A stretch of 63,739 nucleotides of DNA. It comes from Myxococcales bacterium (GTDB lineage Bacteria; Myxococcota; Polyangia; Polyangiales; Polyangiaceae). The DNA is taken from NCBI GenBank assembly GCA_003151595.1, contig PLXW01000100.1:1-63739 (forward strand). The letters run 5' to 3'. Below the pieces are notes generated by a model. It did not search any database. It was given only the letters and a program-made list of their open reading frames with translations, and was not told the DNA's origin. Positions 55,984 through 63,739 of this stretch are shown in pieces (the first letter of the stretch is position 1; each line of letters opens with the position of its first letter). Position numbers and translations under genes: made by a program.

Positions 55984-58736
55984 CGCGATCGCTCGGCGAC
56001 TTCGAGCCACTTCTCGACCTCGCGCGCTTCGCGATCCATTCCGGCCGTCGCGCGGAGCTCCTTCTGCGCGTCCTTCGCGAGCTCGTGCGCGCGCGCCGAA
56101 TCACGCTTCGCCGCCGTGAGCGCACGGGCCAGGGCGAAGCGCGCGATCGCGAGGTCGCTCTTCGGCGAGCGCTTCGTGATCGACACGCTTCGCTCGAGTG
56201 TGGCGACCCCCTCGTCGATCTGACCGAGCGCGATCTGCGCGTCGCCGAGGCAGGTGAGCGCGTCGTCCGTGTAGCTCTTGTCGGGGGCGATGCTCTCGCG
56301 CTCGTCTTGCAGGTGCAGCGCGCGCGCACACGCCGTTCGCGCTTCGGCAGCGTCGCCCTTCGCCAGGAGCGCCTGCCCGCGCGAGGCGAGGAGTGAGGGC
56401 AACCAGCGCACCGCCGTTTCTCCGCTCGCTGCGACGATCGCGATCCCGCGATCGGCCGCCGACTGCGAAGCGTCGTAGTCGGCGAGGCGCGCGTTCAGCG
56501 TGGCGAGCGACGTGAGCGGGAGCACGTTGTGCGGGCTCAACGCGCCGAGCGGCGCCACCAGCGCGAGCGCGCGCTCCATCGCCACCTTCGCCTCCGGGTA
56601 GCGTCCGAGTTCCATCAGCGTCCAGCCGACGTTGTTGTACTCGATGCTCAGAAACGGGACGTCCGCGCCGAAGAGGCGCTCTTGCATGGCGATCGCGCGC
56701 TGGTGCTCGGCGATGCCCAGATCGGGACGGCCGCTCGCGTCGAGATCGCCGGCGCGGTTGCTGATGGCCACGGCGATGCGCGGGTGATTGGCGCCGTAGA
56801 TGCGCTCGAGCAGCGTGATGAGTCGATCGCGGAGCGGCAGCGTCCGATCGGGGTGACCCTCGGACGACAGGAGCGAGACCTCCGCTTCCAGGATGTCGGC
56901 GTCGGCGCGCTCGTCCGATCCTTCGCGCGCCCGCACGCCTCGCGCGATCGCCAACCATCGCTCGGCGGCGCGCATGTCGGCGAGGCTATCGCCCAGCTCG
57001 AGAGCCACCGTCGCTGCCGCGATCGACGCCAACGAGTCGTTCCCTGCCGCTTCGGCCGCAGCGAACGCCCACTCGAACGTCTCGCGCGCCACGGCGTCGC
57101 CTTCGCGCTCGCGCTTGCACGCGCCGACCAGCATCAAGAGCTCCGCCTCCGATTCGCGATGCGGGATGGCGCGCGCTTCGGCCAACGCCGGGGTCGCCAC
57201 GCCGAGCGCTTCGTCGCACTTGTCGAGCAATCGGAGCGCGTCGGACTCGGCGACCGCACGCCGAAGCGCGCTCACACGCGCGCGCGGCCCGGGGGCATCG
57301 GGGAGCAAGGACGCCGCACGCGCCGCGCTCGGTTGAAGACACGTGGCGGGCGTGGGGAGCCCGTACGCGGCGCCGAGCGCGTGCATCGAGACCACCGAGT
57401 CGGCCCGCGACAAGACGTCGACCAGCGCGCCCATCTCTTCCCGCGCGGCGTCGAGGCACGCGAGTCGATCGTTCATCGTGGCCACGCTCTGCTCGGCGCG
57501 GAGCCGCGTCGCTTCGTTCGCCTCGCGGTGCACGCGTGCCCACTCCACGGCATACGCGTCGAGGATCCGCCCCGTCCTCTCCGCGAACTCACGCGCCAGC
57601 GGCGCGCCCGTCCCTTCGATTCGCGCGCCGACCTTTGCCCGCGCGTCCGCGCTCCACGTCGACGCGATGAGGCTCTCGCCCGCGCGACACTCCGCGCGCA
57701 GCGTCCGCTGATGCTGCGCCCAACCGAGCCCGGCGATCCCCACCGCTGCCACGGCGAACGCGCCCGTCGCCCACGCGCGACGCCGCCGCGTGGGATCGCG
57801 TTCGAGCGCGAGGAGCAGCTCGGTCATCGACGCGAAGCGGGCCGACGACTCGTACGAGAGCCCTCGTCGAACGACGGCGTGAACCCACGCCGGCACACCG
57901 CGGTTCGCCGGCGGAGGACGCGGCGGCTCGAGAAGCGACTTCAGGTACGACGGGAGGTCGAAGAACACGAACGGCGACTGCCCGTAGAGCGCGCGGTAGA
58001 GCGTGACGCAGAAGCTGAACTGATCGCTCCGCGCGTCGTCGCGATGCTCGAACGCGCGCTCGGGCGACATGTACCCGACGGTGCCGAGGAACATCTCCTT
58101 CTCGTCCACGAGCGACGACGCCGGCGATGACGGCGGGATCGATCCCAGCGACGCGAGAGACGGCGTGCTCGTATCGGCGTGCCCCTCGCTCGACCGCGCG
58201 ATCCCGAAGTCGCCGACGACCACGCGCCCGTCGTTGCCGAGGAACACGTTCGCCGGCTTGAAATCGCGATGAACGATCCCCGCCGCGTGCGCCGCTTCGA
58301 GCCCGCGCCCCGCGGCCTTCAAGATGCCCAGCGCTTCACGCCACGTGTGCGGCTCCTTCAGCCACGACTTGAGCGTGCGCCCCTCGACGTACTCCATCGC
58401 GATGAACACGCCGTCGCCGAACGTCCCCACGTCGTGCACCGAGAGCACGTTGGGATGCGTGAGGCGCGCCATGGTTTGCGCTTCGAGGAGGAGTCGCGCT
58501 TGCGCGTCGTCGCCGCGCGCGTCGGGACGGAGCACCTTGATCGCAACGCGCCGCGCGAGCTGCGTGTCGTAGCCCACGTAGACGGTCCCCATCCCGCCGG
58601 CGCCGAGCTGATCGACGACGACGTACCGACCGAGCAACGCCCCCGTCGCCAGGCCGAAGGACGAAGGCCCCCTCTCGTCGCTGTCGGCGAGCGTCGTGGT
58701 CGGCGCTTGGGTCAGGTCTTCGGGCGAGTCGTCCAT
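55980..58736 (-). CDS. Transmembrane Ser/Thr protein kinase with long TPR region
   Basis: A 918-residue kinase. The kinase domain is at about 37-320: LGAGGMGTVY, Lys in VAIKVL, HRDFKPAN, DFGIARS, TVGYMSPER. An Ala/Ser/Pro-rich insertion of about 30 residues lies between DFG and the activation segment. A membrane helix at about 322-342 is followed by about 570 residues of TPR helices, including tetratricopeptide-like NNVGWTLMELGRYPEAKVAMERAL in bases 56565-56640. This is the same class as the kinase at 13605 but without an adjacent sigma factor. It lies 28 bases downstream of the small exported protein gene at 58765-59220 and is probably co-transcribed with it. Confidence 0.93.
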   Translation of the reverse strand: MDDSPEDLTQAPTTTLADSDERGPSSFGLATGALLGRYVVVDQLGAGGMGTVYVGYDTQLARRVAIKVLRPDARGDDAQARLLLEAQTMARLTHPNVLSVHDVGTFGDGVFIAMEYVEGRTLKSWLKEPHTWREALGILKAAGRGLEAAHAAGIVHRDFKPANVFLGNDGRVVVGDFGIARSSEGHADTSTPSLASLGSIPPSSPASSLVDEKEMFLGTVGYMSPERAFEHRDDARSDQFSFCVTLYRALYGQSPFVFFDLPSYLKSLLEPPRPPPANRGVPAWVHAVVRRGLSYESSARFASMTELLLALERDPTRRRRAWATGAFAVAAVGIAGLGWAQHQRTLRAECRAGESLIASTWSADARAKVGARIEGTGAPLAREFAERTGRILDAYAVEWARVHREANEATRLRAEQSVATMNDRLACLDAAREEMGALVDVLSRADSVVSMHALGAAYGLPTPATCLQPSAARAASLLPDAPGPRARVSALRRAVAESDALRLLDKCDEALGVATPALAEARAIPHRESEAELLMLVGACKREREGDAVARETFEWAFAAAEAAGNDSLASIAAATVALELGDSLADMRAAERWLAIARGVRAREGSDERADADILEAEVSLLSSEGHPDRTLPLRDRLITLLERIYGANHPRIAVAISNRAGDLDASGRPDLGIAEHQRAIAMQERLFGADVPFLSIEYNNVGWTLMELGRYPEAKVAMERALALVAPLGALSPHNVLPLTSLATLNARLADYDASQSAADRGIAIVAASGETAVRWLPSLLASRGQALLAKGDAAEARTACARALHLQDERESIAPDKSYTDDALTCLGDAQIALGQIDEGVATLERSVSITKRSPKSDLAIARFALARALTAAKRDSARAHELAKDAQKELRATAGMDREAREVEKWLEVAERSR

Positions 58737-58764
58737 CCGGCGAGCGCGAGGCTCGCGGCGGATG

Positions 58765-59220
58765 CTACTGGCACTCGATTCGGATCGGCGTCGACATCGT
58801 CATCTCGTTCGGCGTGAGCACGTGGAACGTCTCGGCGCCGCGGAACGACTTTCCGGGTGCGCCGACGTTCCAGGCGTCGGGCGGCGTCACGTCGATGAGC
58901 GCGTCTTGCTTGGTCACGTCGAACGTCTGGGTCGGCAGCGTCTCGCCGTCGCTTCGTTCCCAGCGGTAGGTGATCTTGGTCGGCTTATCGGCGAGCACCT
59001 GCCCCTTGAACTGGATCTTGAACGGACACTTCGCAGCCGCCCAATGAAACTCGCGCCCGCCAGGCGACCAGACGTCTTTCCCGTTCACGCGGGCGTCGAC
59101 CAGCATCGACACCTCGCTGACGCTGGCGGCGTCCTCGGCCGAGGCCGTGCTCGCCATCGGCAGCGTGGTGGTGACGGCGGCACCTGTGAGTACGAGTGCG
59201 AATGCGAGCGGTCGAAGCAT
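58765..59220 (-). CDS. Small exported protein of unknown function upstream of a kinase gene
   Basis: The 151-residue protein has a signal peptide (FALVLTGAAVTTTLPMASTASA, bases 59145-59205) and a compact beta domain (YRWERSDGETLPTQTFDV, IDVTPPDAWNVGAPG, TFHVLTPNEMTMSTPIRIEC). Two Cys (KCPFKIQFKG and the penultimate residue) could form one disulfide. The layout suggests an Ig-like periplasmic domain. ATG 59220 is supported by a strong GGGAGGG ribosome-binding site. It is upstream of the kinase gene in the same direction and so may be a ligand-side partner for the kinase's external TPR region. That link is only positional. Confidence 0.75.
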   Translation of the reverse strand: MLRPLAFALVLTGAAVTTTLPMASTASAEDAASVSEVSMLVDARVNGKDVWSPGGREFHWAAAKCPFKIQFKGQVLADKPTKITYRWERSDGETLPTQTFDVTKQDALIDVTPPDAWNVGAPGKSFRGAETFHVLTPNEMTMSTPIRIECQ

Positions 59221-59343
59221 GAGTTCCCTCCCCAAGGGGCAAAGGTTAGACGGAGCTGCGCGCGAATCGATGCACAAAACGCGAGCACCAATCGCCTTGG
59301 GCACGCTTGCTTTGCGCCCCCATGAGCCCTCTGATCGTCGCAC

Positions 59344-60783
59344 ATGACGATCGAGTCCATCCCCCCCCTCCCAGGTGCCAACACGCTCGGTCACGGCCAC
59401 CTCTTTCGCCACGAGCGCCTGGCCTTTCTGCGCAAGGCCGCCGAGATCGGATCGGTCACGCGGATGCGCCTCATTCACCGGTGGGCGCTGGTCATCAGCT
59501 CGCCGGAGTCGGCGCACGAGATCCTGGTCGAGCAGGCGCGCAAGTTCGAGAAGTCGCCCGGACTGCGACTCGCGCTTCACGACCTCGCGGGGCAAGGGTT
59601 GTTCACGAGCGAAGGTGAGCTGTGGCAGCGACAGCGTCGCTTGATGTCGCCGCTCTTCCACGCCGGCGCGCTCGCCGGGTACGCGAAGACGATGAACGGG
59701 GTGACGCTCCGCGCGCTCGAGCGCTTGAAGAACGGCGACTCGATCGATCTCGCGCACGAGATGACCCGCATCACGATGGGCGTGGTGGGCGCGACGCTCT
59801 TCGGCGCCGACACCTTCGACAAGGCCGACGAGCTCGGCGAAGCGCTGACCGTCGCGCTGAAGTGGGTCGACGACGCGATGGGCACGCCGCAGCTCGCGCT
59901 TCAGATCTCGATCATCGAGGCGTTCGAGGCGGTGGAGCCGCACGTGCCGTCGGTGCTCGATCAGCTGCGCAGCAAGATCGACGAGGCGGTGCACACGCCG
60001 CATCTCATCCCCGGACGTACCGGCGATGAGTTCCAGCACGCGATCCGAACGCTCGACACCGTGATGAACGGGATGATCGCCGAGCGCCGCGCGCATCCGA
60101 AGGCGGGGGTCGATCTCCTCACGAAGCTGCTCATGCTGCGCGATACCGAAGGGGGGCGCAGCGAAGGGATGAGCGACGCGCAGGTGCGCGACGAAGCGAA
60201 CACGCTCTTCGTCGCCGGCCACGAGACGACGGCGAACGCGCTGGCGTGGAGCTTCTATTTGCTGGCGCGCAATCCGGAAGCGCGGGCGCGCGTGCAAGCC
60301 GAGGCCGATGCCTTCGGACCGGAGGGGCCGACGACGTGGGCGCCCGAGAAGCTGGCGTACACGTCGCGCGTCTTCAAGGAGGCGCTCCGCTTGTATCCGC
60401 CGCTGGTCGTGCTCGTGCGGCGCAGCCTCGAAGAGTTCGAGATCTGCGGCGAGACGTATCCGCGCCACACGATCGTCGCGGTGAACCCGTACGGCATCCA
60501 CATGAACCCGCGCGTTTGGGAAGACCCCGACCGCTTCGATCCCGATCGCTTCTTGCCCGAGCGCGAGGCCAAACGACACAAGTCGGCGTGGATTCCGTTC
60601 GGCGTGGGCCCCCGCGTGTGCATCGGGAATCACTTCGCGCTGATGGAGGGGCCGATCGTGCTCGCCACGTTGATGCGGAACGCGCGCTTCGAGATCGACG
60701 CTTCGCGGACGGTCGAGGCGGAGACGTTCGCGACCCTGCGGCCTCGCGGGGGGGTGCCCGCGGTCGTGCGCAGGAGCACGTGA
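59344..60783 (+). CDS. Cytochrome P450
   Basis: A 479-residue soluble P450. The I-helix oxygen-binding motif is AGHETT, the E-x-x-R motif is in KEALRLYPP, the PERF-type region is FDPDRFLPER and the heme-binding loop is FGVGPRVCIGNH with the Cys ligand. It is a bacterial monooxygenase; the closest class by general pattern is the CYP4/CYP102-like group acting on fatty acids or terpenoids, but the substrate is not readable here. No ferredoxin or reductase gene is adjacent. ATG 59344 lies 123 bases from the divergent small exported gene. Confidence 0.95.
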   Translation: MTIESIPPLPGANTLGHGHLFRHERLAFLRKAAEIGSVTRMRLIHRWALVISSPESAHEILVEQARKFEKSPGLRLALHDLAGQGLFTSEGELWQRQRRLMSPLFHAGALAGYAKTMNGVTLRALERLKNGDSIDLAHEMTRITMGVVGATLFGADTFDKADELGEALTVALKWVDDAMGTPQLALQISIIEAFEAVEPHVPSVLDQLRSKIDEAVHTPHLIPGRTGDEFQHAIRTLDTVMNGMIAERRAHPKAGVDLLTKLLMLRDTEGGRSEGMSDAQVRDEANTLFVAGHETTANALAWSFYLLARNPEARARVQAEADAFGPEGPTTWAPEKLAYTSRVFKEALRLYPPLVVLVRRSLEEFEICGETYPRHTIVAVNPYGIHMNPRVWEDPDRFDPDRFLPEREAKRHKSAWIPFGVGPRVCIGNHFALMEGPIVLATLMRNARFEIDASRTVEAETFATLRPRGGVPAVVRRST

Positions 60784-60858
60784 TCGCGCGGCGCGTCGGA
60801 CACGCGGCCCGAAATGCAGCACAATGGGCTTCCGCGATTCCCCGCGTCGGAGAGCACG

Positions 60859-61845
60859 ATGAGCGACGGACCCCGATCCCGGCGACCGGTCGAGATCAAA
60901 GAGGGCGATGACGGCGAGGCCGGCGGCGCGGAAGAGAGCTCGCGCCCGCTGCGGCCGACGCGCTCGTCGCGCCCTCCGAAGGTCCGCGAGTCGGCACCTC
61001 CGTCGCGTCGATCGAAGACGCCGAAGCCGCCGGGCGTGACCCCGAAGCCGCCGGGCGTGACCCCGAAGCCGCCGGGCGTGACGCCGAAGCCGCCGGGAGT
61101 CGCGGCCAAGCAGACGCCGAAGCCGCCCGGAGTCACGCCCAGGCCCCCGGCCGCGAAGGCGACCGCGAAGTCCAAGGCGAAGCCGTCGCGCTCGAGCAAG
61201 CGCCCCGAGGCGCGCAACCGTCTCGACTCGCACGCCGAGGGTTTCTTCGCCGAGGGCGAGGTCGCCTCCCAGGCGCCCGAGTACGACGACGCGCCCACCG
61301 GCCTCCCGACCGATTCGATCTTCTCGATCGCGCGACGTCAGACGTTGATGAGGTACGTCGGCATCGCGCTCGTCGTATCGACGGTGTTGTGCGTGGCGGC
61401 CATCGCGCGGTCGTTCCTGACTCCGGTCGCGCCGACGCACGAAGCGACCGTCGCCGCTCCCGCGAGCGCCGCGCCTGCCCCCTCTGCCTCGACGATGACC
61501 TTCCCGCTGCCGAGCGCGTCGGTCGTCGCCAGCGCCGCGCCTCCTTCCGCATCGGCCTCGGCGCCGATCGCCGCCGTCGCGTCCGCGCCCGAAGCGCCGA
61601 CGAAGAGCGCAGCCGAAGAGAAGGCTGACGCGCAGCGCGCGCTCGAGCGAGGCAAGGCGAAAGACGCCGTCGAAGCCGCGACGCGCTCGACGACGATCGA
61701 TCCCAGCGACGCCGACGCCTGGCTCATTCTCGGCGCGGCCAACATGGAGATCGGAAAGTCAGCCGACGCGCGCACCGCCTTCGCGACGTGCGCGAAGCAA
61801 GCCACGCGAGGCCCGGTCGGCGAGTGTCGATCGATGCTTCGCTGA
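60859..61845 (+). CDS. Membrane protein with TPKPPGV repeats and TPR-like C-terminus
   Basis: The 328-residue protein has a cytoplasmic disordered N-terminus (Arg/Pro/Ser-rich) with four tandem and one separate copy of the 7-residue unit TPKPPGV, and a basic stretch. One membrane helix (about 172-190, VGIALVVSTVLCVAAIA) leads to an Ala/Pro/Ser linker and a TPR-like end (EEKADAQRALERGKAKDAVEAA, then DADAWLILGAANMEIGKSADA). I do not recognise a family with a known function. ATG 60859 has GGAGAG just upstream; ATG 60814 would add 15 residues. The repeats suggest a binding site for SH3-like or EVH1-like partners, which is speculative. Confidence 0.72.
   Translation: MSDGPRSRRPVEIKEGDDGEAGGAEESSRPLRPTRSSRPPKVRESAPPSRRSKTPKPPGVTPKPPGVTPKPPGVTPKPPGVAAKQTPKPPGVTPRPPAAKATAKSKAKPSRSSKRPEARNRLDSHAEGFFAEGEVASQAPEYDDAPTGLPTDSIFSIARRQTLMRYVGIALVVSTVLCVAAIARSFLTPVAPTHEATVAAPASAAPAPSASTMTFPLPSASVVASAAPPSASASAPIAAVASAPEAPTKSAAEEKADAQRALERGKAKDAVEAATRSTTIDPSDADAWLILGAANMEIGKSADARTAFATCAKQATRGPVGECRSMLR
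61018..61134 (+). repeat. 21-base tandem repeat encoding TPKPPGV
   Basis: Four head-to-tail 21-base units occupy 61018-61101, a 12-base spacer follows, and a fifth unit lies at 61114-61134. They differ only at silent or near-silent sites. The repeat encodes part of a cytoplasmic disordered region. Confidence 0.9.
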
Positions 61846-61864
61846 CGCCCGAAGTCAGCGAGCG

Positions 61865-62221
61865 CTAGTTCCAGCGCCCTTCGACGAACACGTGGGAGCG
61901 GCCGCGCCCTTCCCAATGCGCAGGCGCCCAATGTGCCGCCGGGTGCGGGCGGCGATCGTAGCGGCCATGAACCCAAACGTACGCGTGACCGTCCCAGCGG
62001 TGATATCCGCCGATCCAGACGTACTCGGGGCCCGGCGAGGCGGGCTGCGCTTCCACGACAGCGGAGGGGGGCGGAGGCGGCTCGTTCTCATAGACGGTCT
62101 CCTGCGGAGGCGGGCCGTAATAACCACCCCCCGTCTCCGCGTGACAGGAGCATCCGTTGAACGAAGCGGCCGCGCCGAGTGACATGACCGAAACCATGAG
62201 GACGTTGAGCTTCATCGCCAT
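61865..62221 (-). CDS. YXWGXW-repeat-type small lipoprotein
   Basis: The 118-residue product has a signal sequence with Cys near residue 24-26 (SFNGCSC). A Pro-rich stretch leads to aromatic motifs of the YXWGXW repeat type: YVWIGGYHRW, YVWVHGRYDRR and HWAPAHWEGRG, then VFVEGRWN. Such proteins are widespread exported proteins of unknown role, often on the outer membrane. ATG 62221 or ATG 62215 may start the gene; a TAGCCT hexamer lies six to twelve bases upstream on the minus strand. Downstream it is convergent with the TPKPPGV protein. Confidence 0.82.
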   Translation of the reverse strand: MAMKLNVLMVSVMSLGAAASFNGCSCHAETGGGYYGPPPQETVYENEPPPPPSAVVEAQPASPGPEYVWIGGYHRWDGHAYVWVHGRYDRRPHPAAHWAPAHWEGRGRSHVFVEGRWN

Positions 62222-62384
62222 TCGCCGAGGCTAGAAGAGGCCCTTCGTATTGGGAAGCGCGTCCAACACAGGCTCACGCTCGAGTCGCTCTCTCACCCGT
62301 GCGTCGGGACACTATGGCTCGGCGTCACTCGGAGCTGTGAGTGTGAGCGCGCCACTTGGCCTCGCGGCGAGCGCCGTCATCGAC

Positions 62385-63739
62385 TCAGCGGCGTCCCTTC
62401 CGCAGCGTCGCGAGAGCGCGGTTCGTGCCTTCGTCCGTCGGCTCGATCTCGAGCGCAGCTTCGAACTGCACGATCGCCTTCTCGCGCGAACCGGCGTCGG
62501 CGTAGATCAGCCCGAGCGTTCTCTTGTATCCGGCGCTCCGCGGCGTCCGCGCCACCGCGAGCTCCGCGAGTTGCGTCGCGCGCGCGAGATCCTGACCTTC
62601 TTGCCGCAGAGCGTTCGCGAGTCGCTCGCAGATCGCCGGATCGTCGGGGCGTCGATCGAGCGCCTTCTCGTACGACGCCACGGCATCGGACCAACGCGAC
62701 TCCTTCTCTTCGTAGAGCGCTCGCTTCAAATGTGTGTCCGCGACCATCGAGCGCGCTTCCTTCAACCCCGACTCCGCGTACGCGCGCACGCTCGGATTTT
62801 CCGCGAACTGGAGCGCGAGTCGATACAGGTTCGCGGCCGACGCGACGTCGCCTTGAAGTAGCGCGCGCTGCGCCTCCTCGAGCAGCGAGGCCGACTTCGC
62901 TTCTCCGGCGAGCCGATGCCCGAACGATATGCGCTGCGTGGTCGGCGCCGGATTGCTCGCGGGGGGTGTCGACACGTTCGGCGTCGAGATCGGTGCGGCG
63001 ACCTCGACGGCCGCAGGCGGAGCAGGCTTCGAGACGGGAGGTGCCGGAACGATCGAGATGGTCGGAGGAGCAGGAGCCACGGGAACGATCGGAGCGACCG
63101 GAGCCGGCGAAGCTCGCGGAGGAGCAACGGGCGGCACGGACGCTCGCGGCGCAGCGAGAGGCACCGAAGCTCGTGGAGCGCTCGGAGGGGGCGCCGGAAC
63201 GGACGCGCGGGGTGGCGTGAGCGCCGCTTCCATCTCGACCGACTTTCGCGTCAACCGGAGGTAGCCGTCGTACTCGGCGCGCCGGGTCGAGCTCCGCAAG
63301 ACGTCGTAGGAGTCGGTCGCCGTGCGAAAGGCTTGCTCGAGCTTCTTCTTGTACGGCCCGAGTCGTTTGCGGAAGTAGCGGTCGGGATGGAGTGTGGCCA
63401 CCACCGCGAAGTACGCTCTCGAGATCTCTTTCGCAGAAGCGGTCGGCGGCACGTCGAGAATCACGTAGTGCGTGCGCTTCGCTTGCGCCGCGAGCGCCGC
63501 ATCGATCCGCGCGCAGGTCTCGGCGTCGAGGTCGCAGGTCTGATCGACGACGCTCGCTGCAACCGCCGGCGCACGAAGCTTCGCTTGCGATGGCCGTCCC
63601 GGCTTCGCGACGGCCGCGAGAGTCGGGCTCGACATCTTTCGCGATGAGTTCGCGGCGTCGTGCGTCGCGCTCGAGGTCTTTCGCGACGACTTCGCGGCGT
63701 CGTGCGTCGCGCTCGAGATCTTTCGCGACGACCGCGCCG
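62385..63739 (-). CDS. J-domain (DnaJ-like) protein with TPR repeats; 5' end beyond window
   Basis: From the ATG at 63635 the frame has 416 residues. A J-domain lies at about 50-125 (THYVILDVPPTASAKEISRAYF in bases 63410-63480, with the HPD motif in LHPDRYF). Then come a long Ala/Pro/Val-rich linker (about 135-245) and a TPR region (about 260-410; ASYEKALDRRPDDPAICERLA, LGLIYADAGSREKAIVQFEAALEIEP). It should recruit an Hsp70 (DnaK) through the J-domain; the TPR end would bind a client or envelope partner. The frame has no stop between ATG 63635 and the window edge, and this part encodes a 14-residue repeat. The true start may therefore lie outside the window, and I treat the gene as 5'-partial. 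Confidence 0.82.
   Translation of the reverse strand, partial: ARSSRKISSATHDAAKSSRKTSSATHDAANSSRKMSSPTLAAVAKPGRPSQAKLRAPAVAASVVDQTCDLDAETCARIDAALAAQAKRTHYVILDVPPTASAKEISRAYFAVVATLHPDRYFRKRLGPYKKKLEQAFRTATDSYDVLRSSTRRAEYDGYLRLTRKSVEMEAALTPPRASVPAPPPSAPRASVPLAAPRASVPPVAPPRASPAPVAPIVPVAPAPPTISIVPAPPVSKPAPPAAVEVAAPISTPNVSTPPASNPAPTTQRISFGHRLAGEAKSASLLEEAQRALLQGDVASAANLYRLALQFAENPSVRAYAESGLKEARSMVADTHLKRALYEEKESRWSDAVASYEKALDRRPDDPAICERLANALRQEGQDLARATQLAELAVARTPRSAGYKRTLGLIYADAGSREKAIVQFEAALEIEPTDEGTNRALATLRKGRR
63635..63739 (-). repeat. 42-base tandem repeat at the window edge
   Basis: Two full units (63635-63676 and 63677-63718) and half of a third (63719-63739) are nearly identical. In the frame of the J-domain gene each unit encodes SSRK-x-SSATHDAA plus one residue, a 14-residue basic repeat that runs off the window. 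Confidence 0.85.

Overview
The window looks like a chromosome segment from a Myxococcota bacterium, probably of the Polyangiales/Sandaracinaceae-like branch. The DNA is very GC-rich, with codons ending mostly in G or C. It carries seven Ser/Thr protein kinases in under 64 kb, two FHA-domain sigma54 activators, three ECF-type sigma factors, two proteins with MYXO-CTERM sorting tails and many lipoproteins. I see no rRNA, tRNA, CRISPR array, transposase or phage gene, and no gene-free stretch above about 250 bases.

Layout. 1-6761: end of aconitase, a ferritin-like protein, a degenerate aldo/keto-reductase homologue, then an ECF sigma/FecR-type/outer-surface gene series. 6672-13561 (minus strand): a large Lhr-type helicase, two alpha/beta hydrolases, and an ECF sigma factor fused to a transmembrane anchor. 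13605-20991: a kinase-TPR gene translationally coupled to an ECF sigma factor, a DUF3052 protein, a Kir-type potassium channel, a PilZ-like protein and an NAD-dependent epimerase. 21218-32612: the most unusual part. It holds a kinase fused to an extracytoplasmic substrate-binding domain, a small kinase divergent from an FHA-sigma54 activator, a cassette of five tiny tandem peptide genes, and a kinase-AAA ATPase. 32614-43743: OmpA-like protein, ThDP enzyme, kinase with a TPR membrane partner, FAD oxidoreductase, MFS transporter and a fused PHB-depolymerase-like protein. 43817-49239: a TPR-kinase-FHA activator series followed by a lipoprotein amidohydrolase. 49287-63739: a 1450-residue membrane protein, GH18-type chitinase, MYXO-CTERM protein, kinase-TPR, P450 and a J-domain/TPR protein running off the edge.

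Best candidate for something new: positions 28520-28815 encode five consecutive 18-21 residue peptides. Every stop codon overlaps the next start (GTGA or ATGA). The peptides share the core K-T-x-[VIL]-[KT]-A-G-P-[TS]-x-P-P-W, while synonymous codons differ between copies, and the array ends at a strong intrinsic terminator. It sits between an FHA-sigma54 activator (with a divergent kinase) and a kinase-AAA-TPR protein, which suggests a phospho-signalling locus with a multi-copy peptide output. No modification enzyme or exporter is adjacent.

Window-wide themes. Kinases are repeatedly paired with phosphothreonine readers (FHA), ECF sigma factors or TPR membrane proteins. At least eight genes have a TA[C/G]NNT hexamer 6-10 bases before the start codon, suggesting leaderless or nearly leaderless transcripts. 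Hexanucleotide microsatellites encode the linkers of several membrane signalling proteins.
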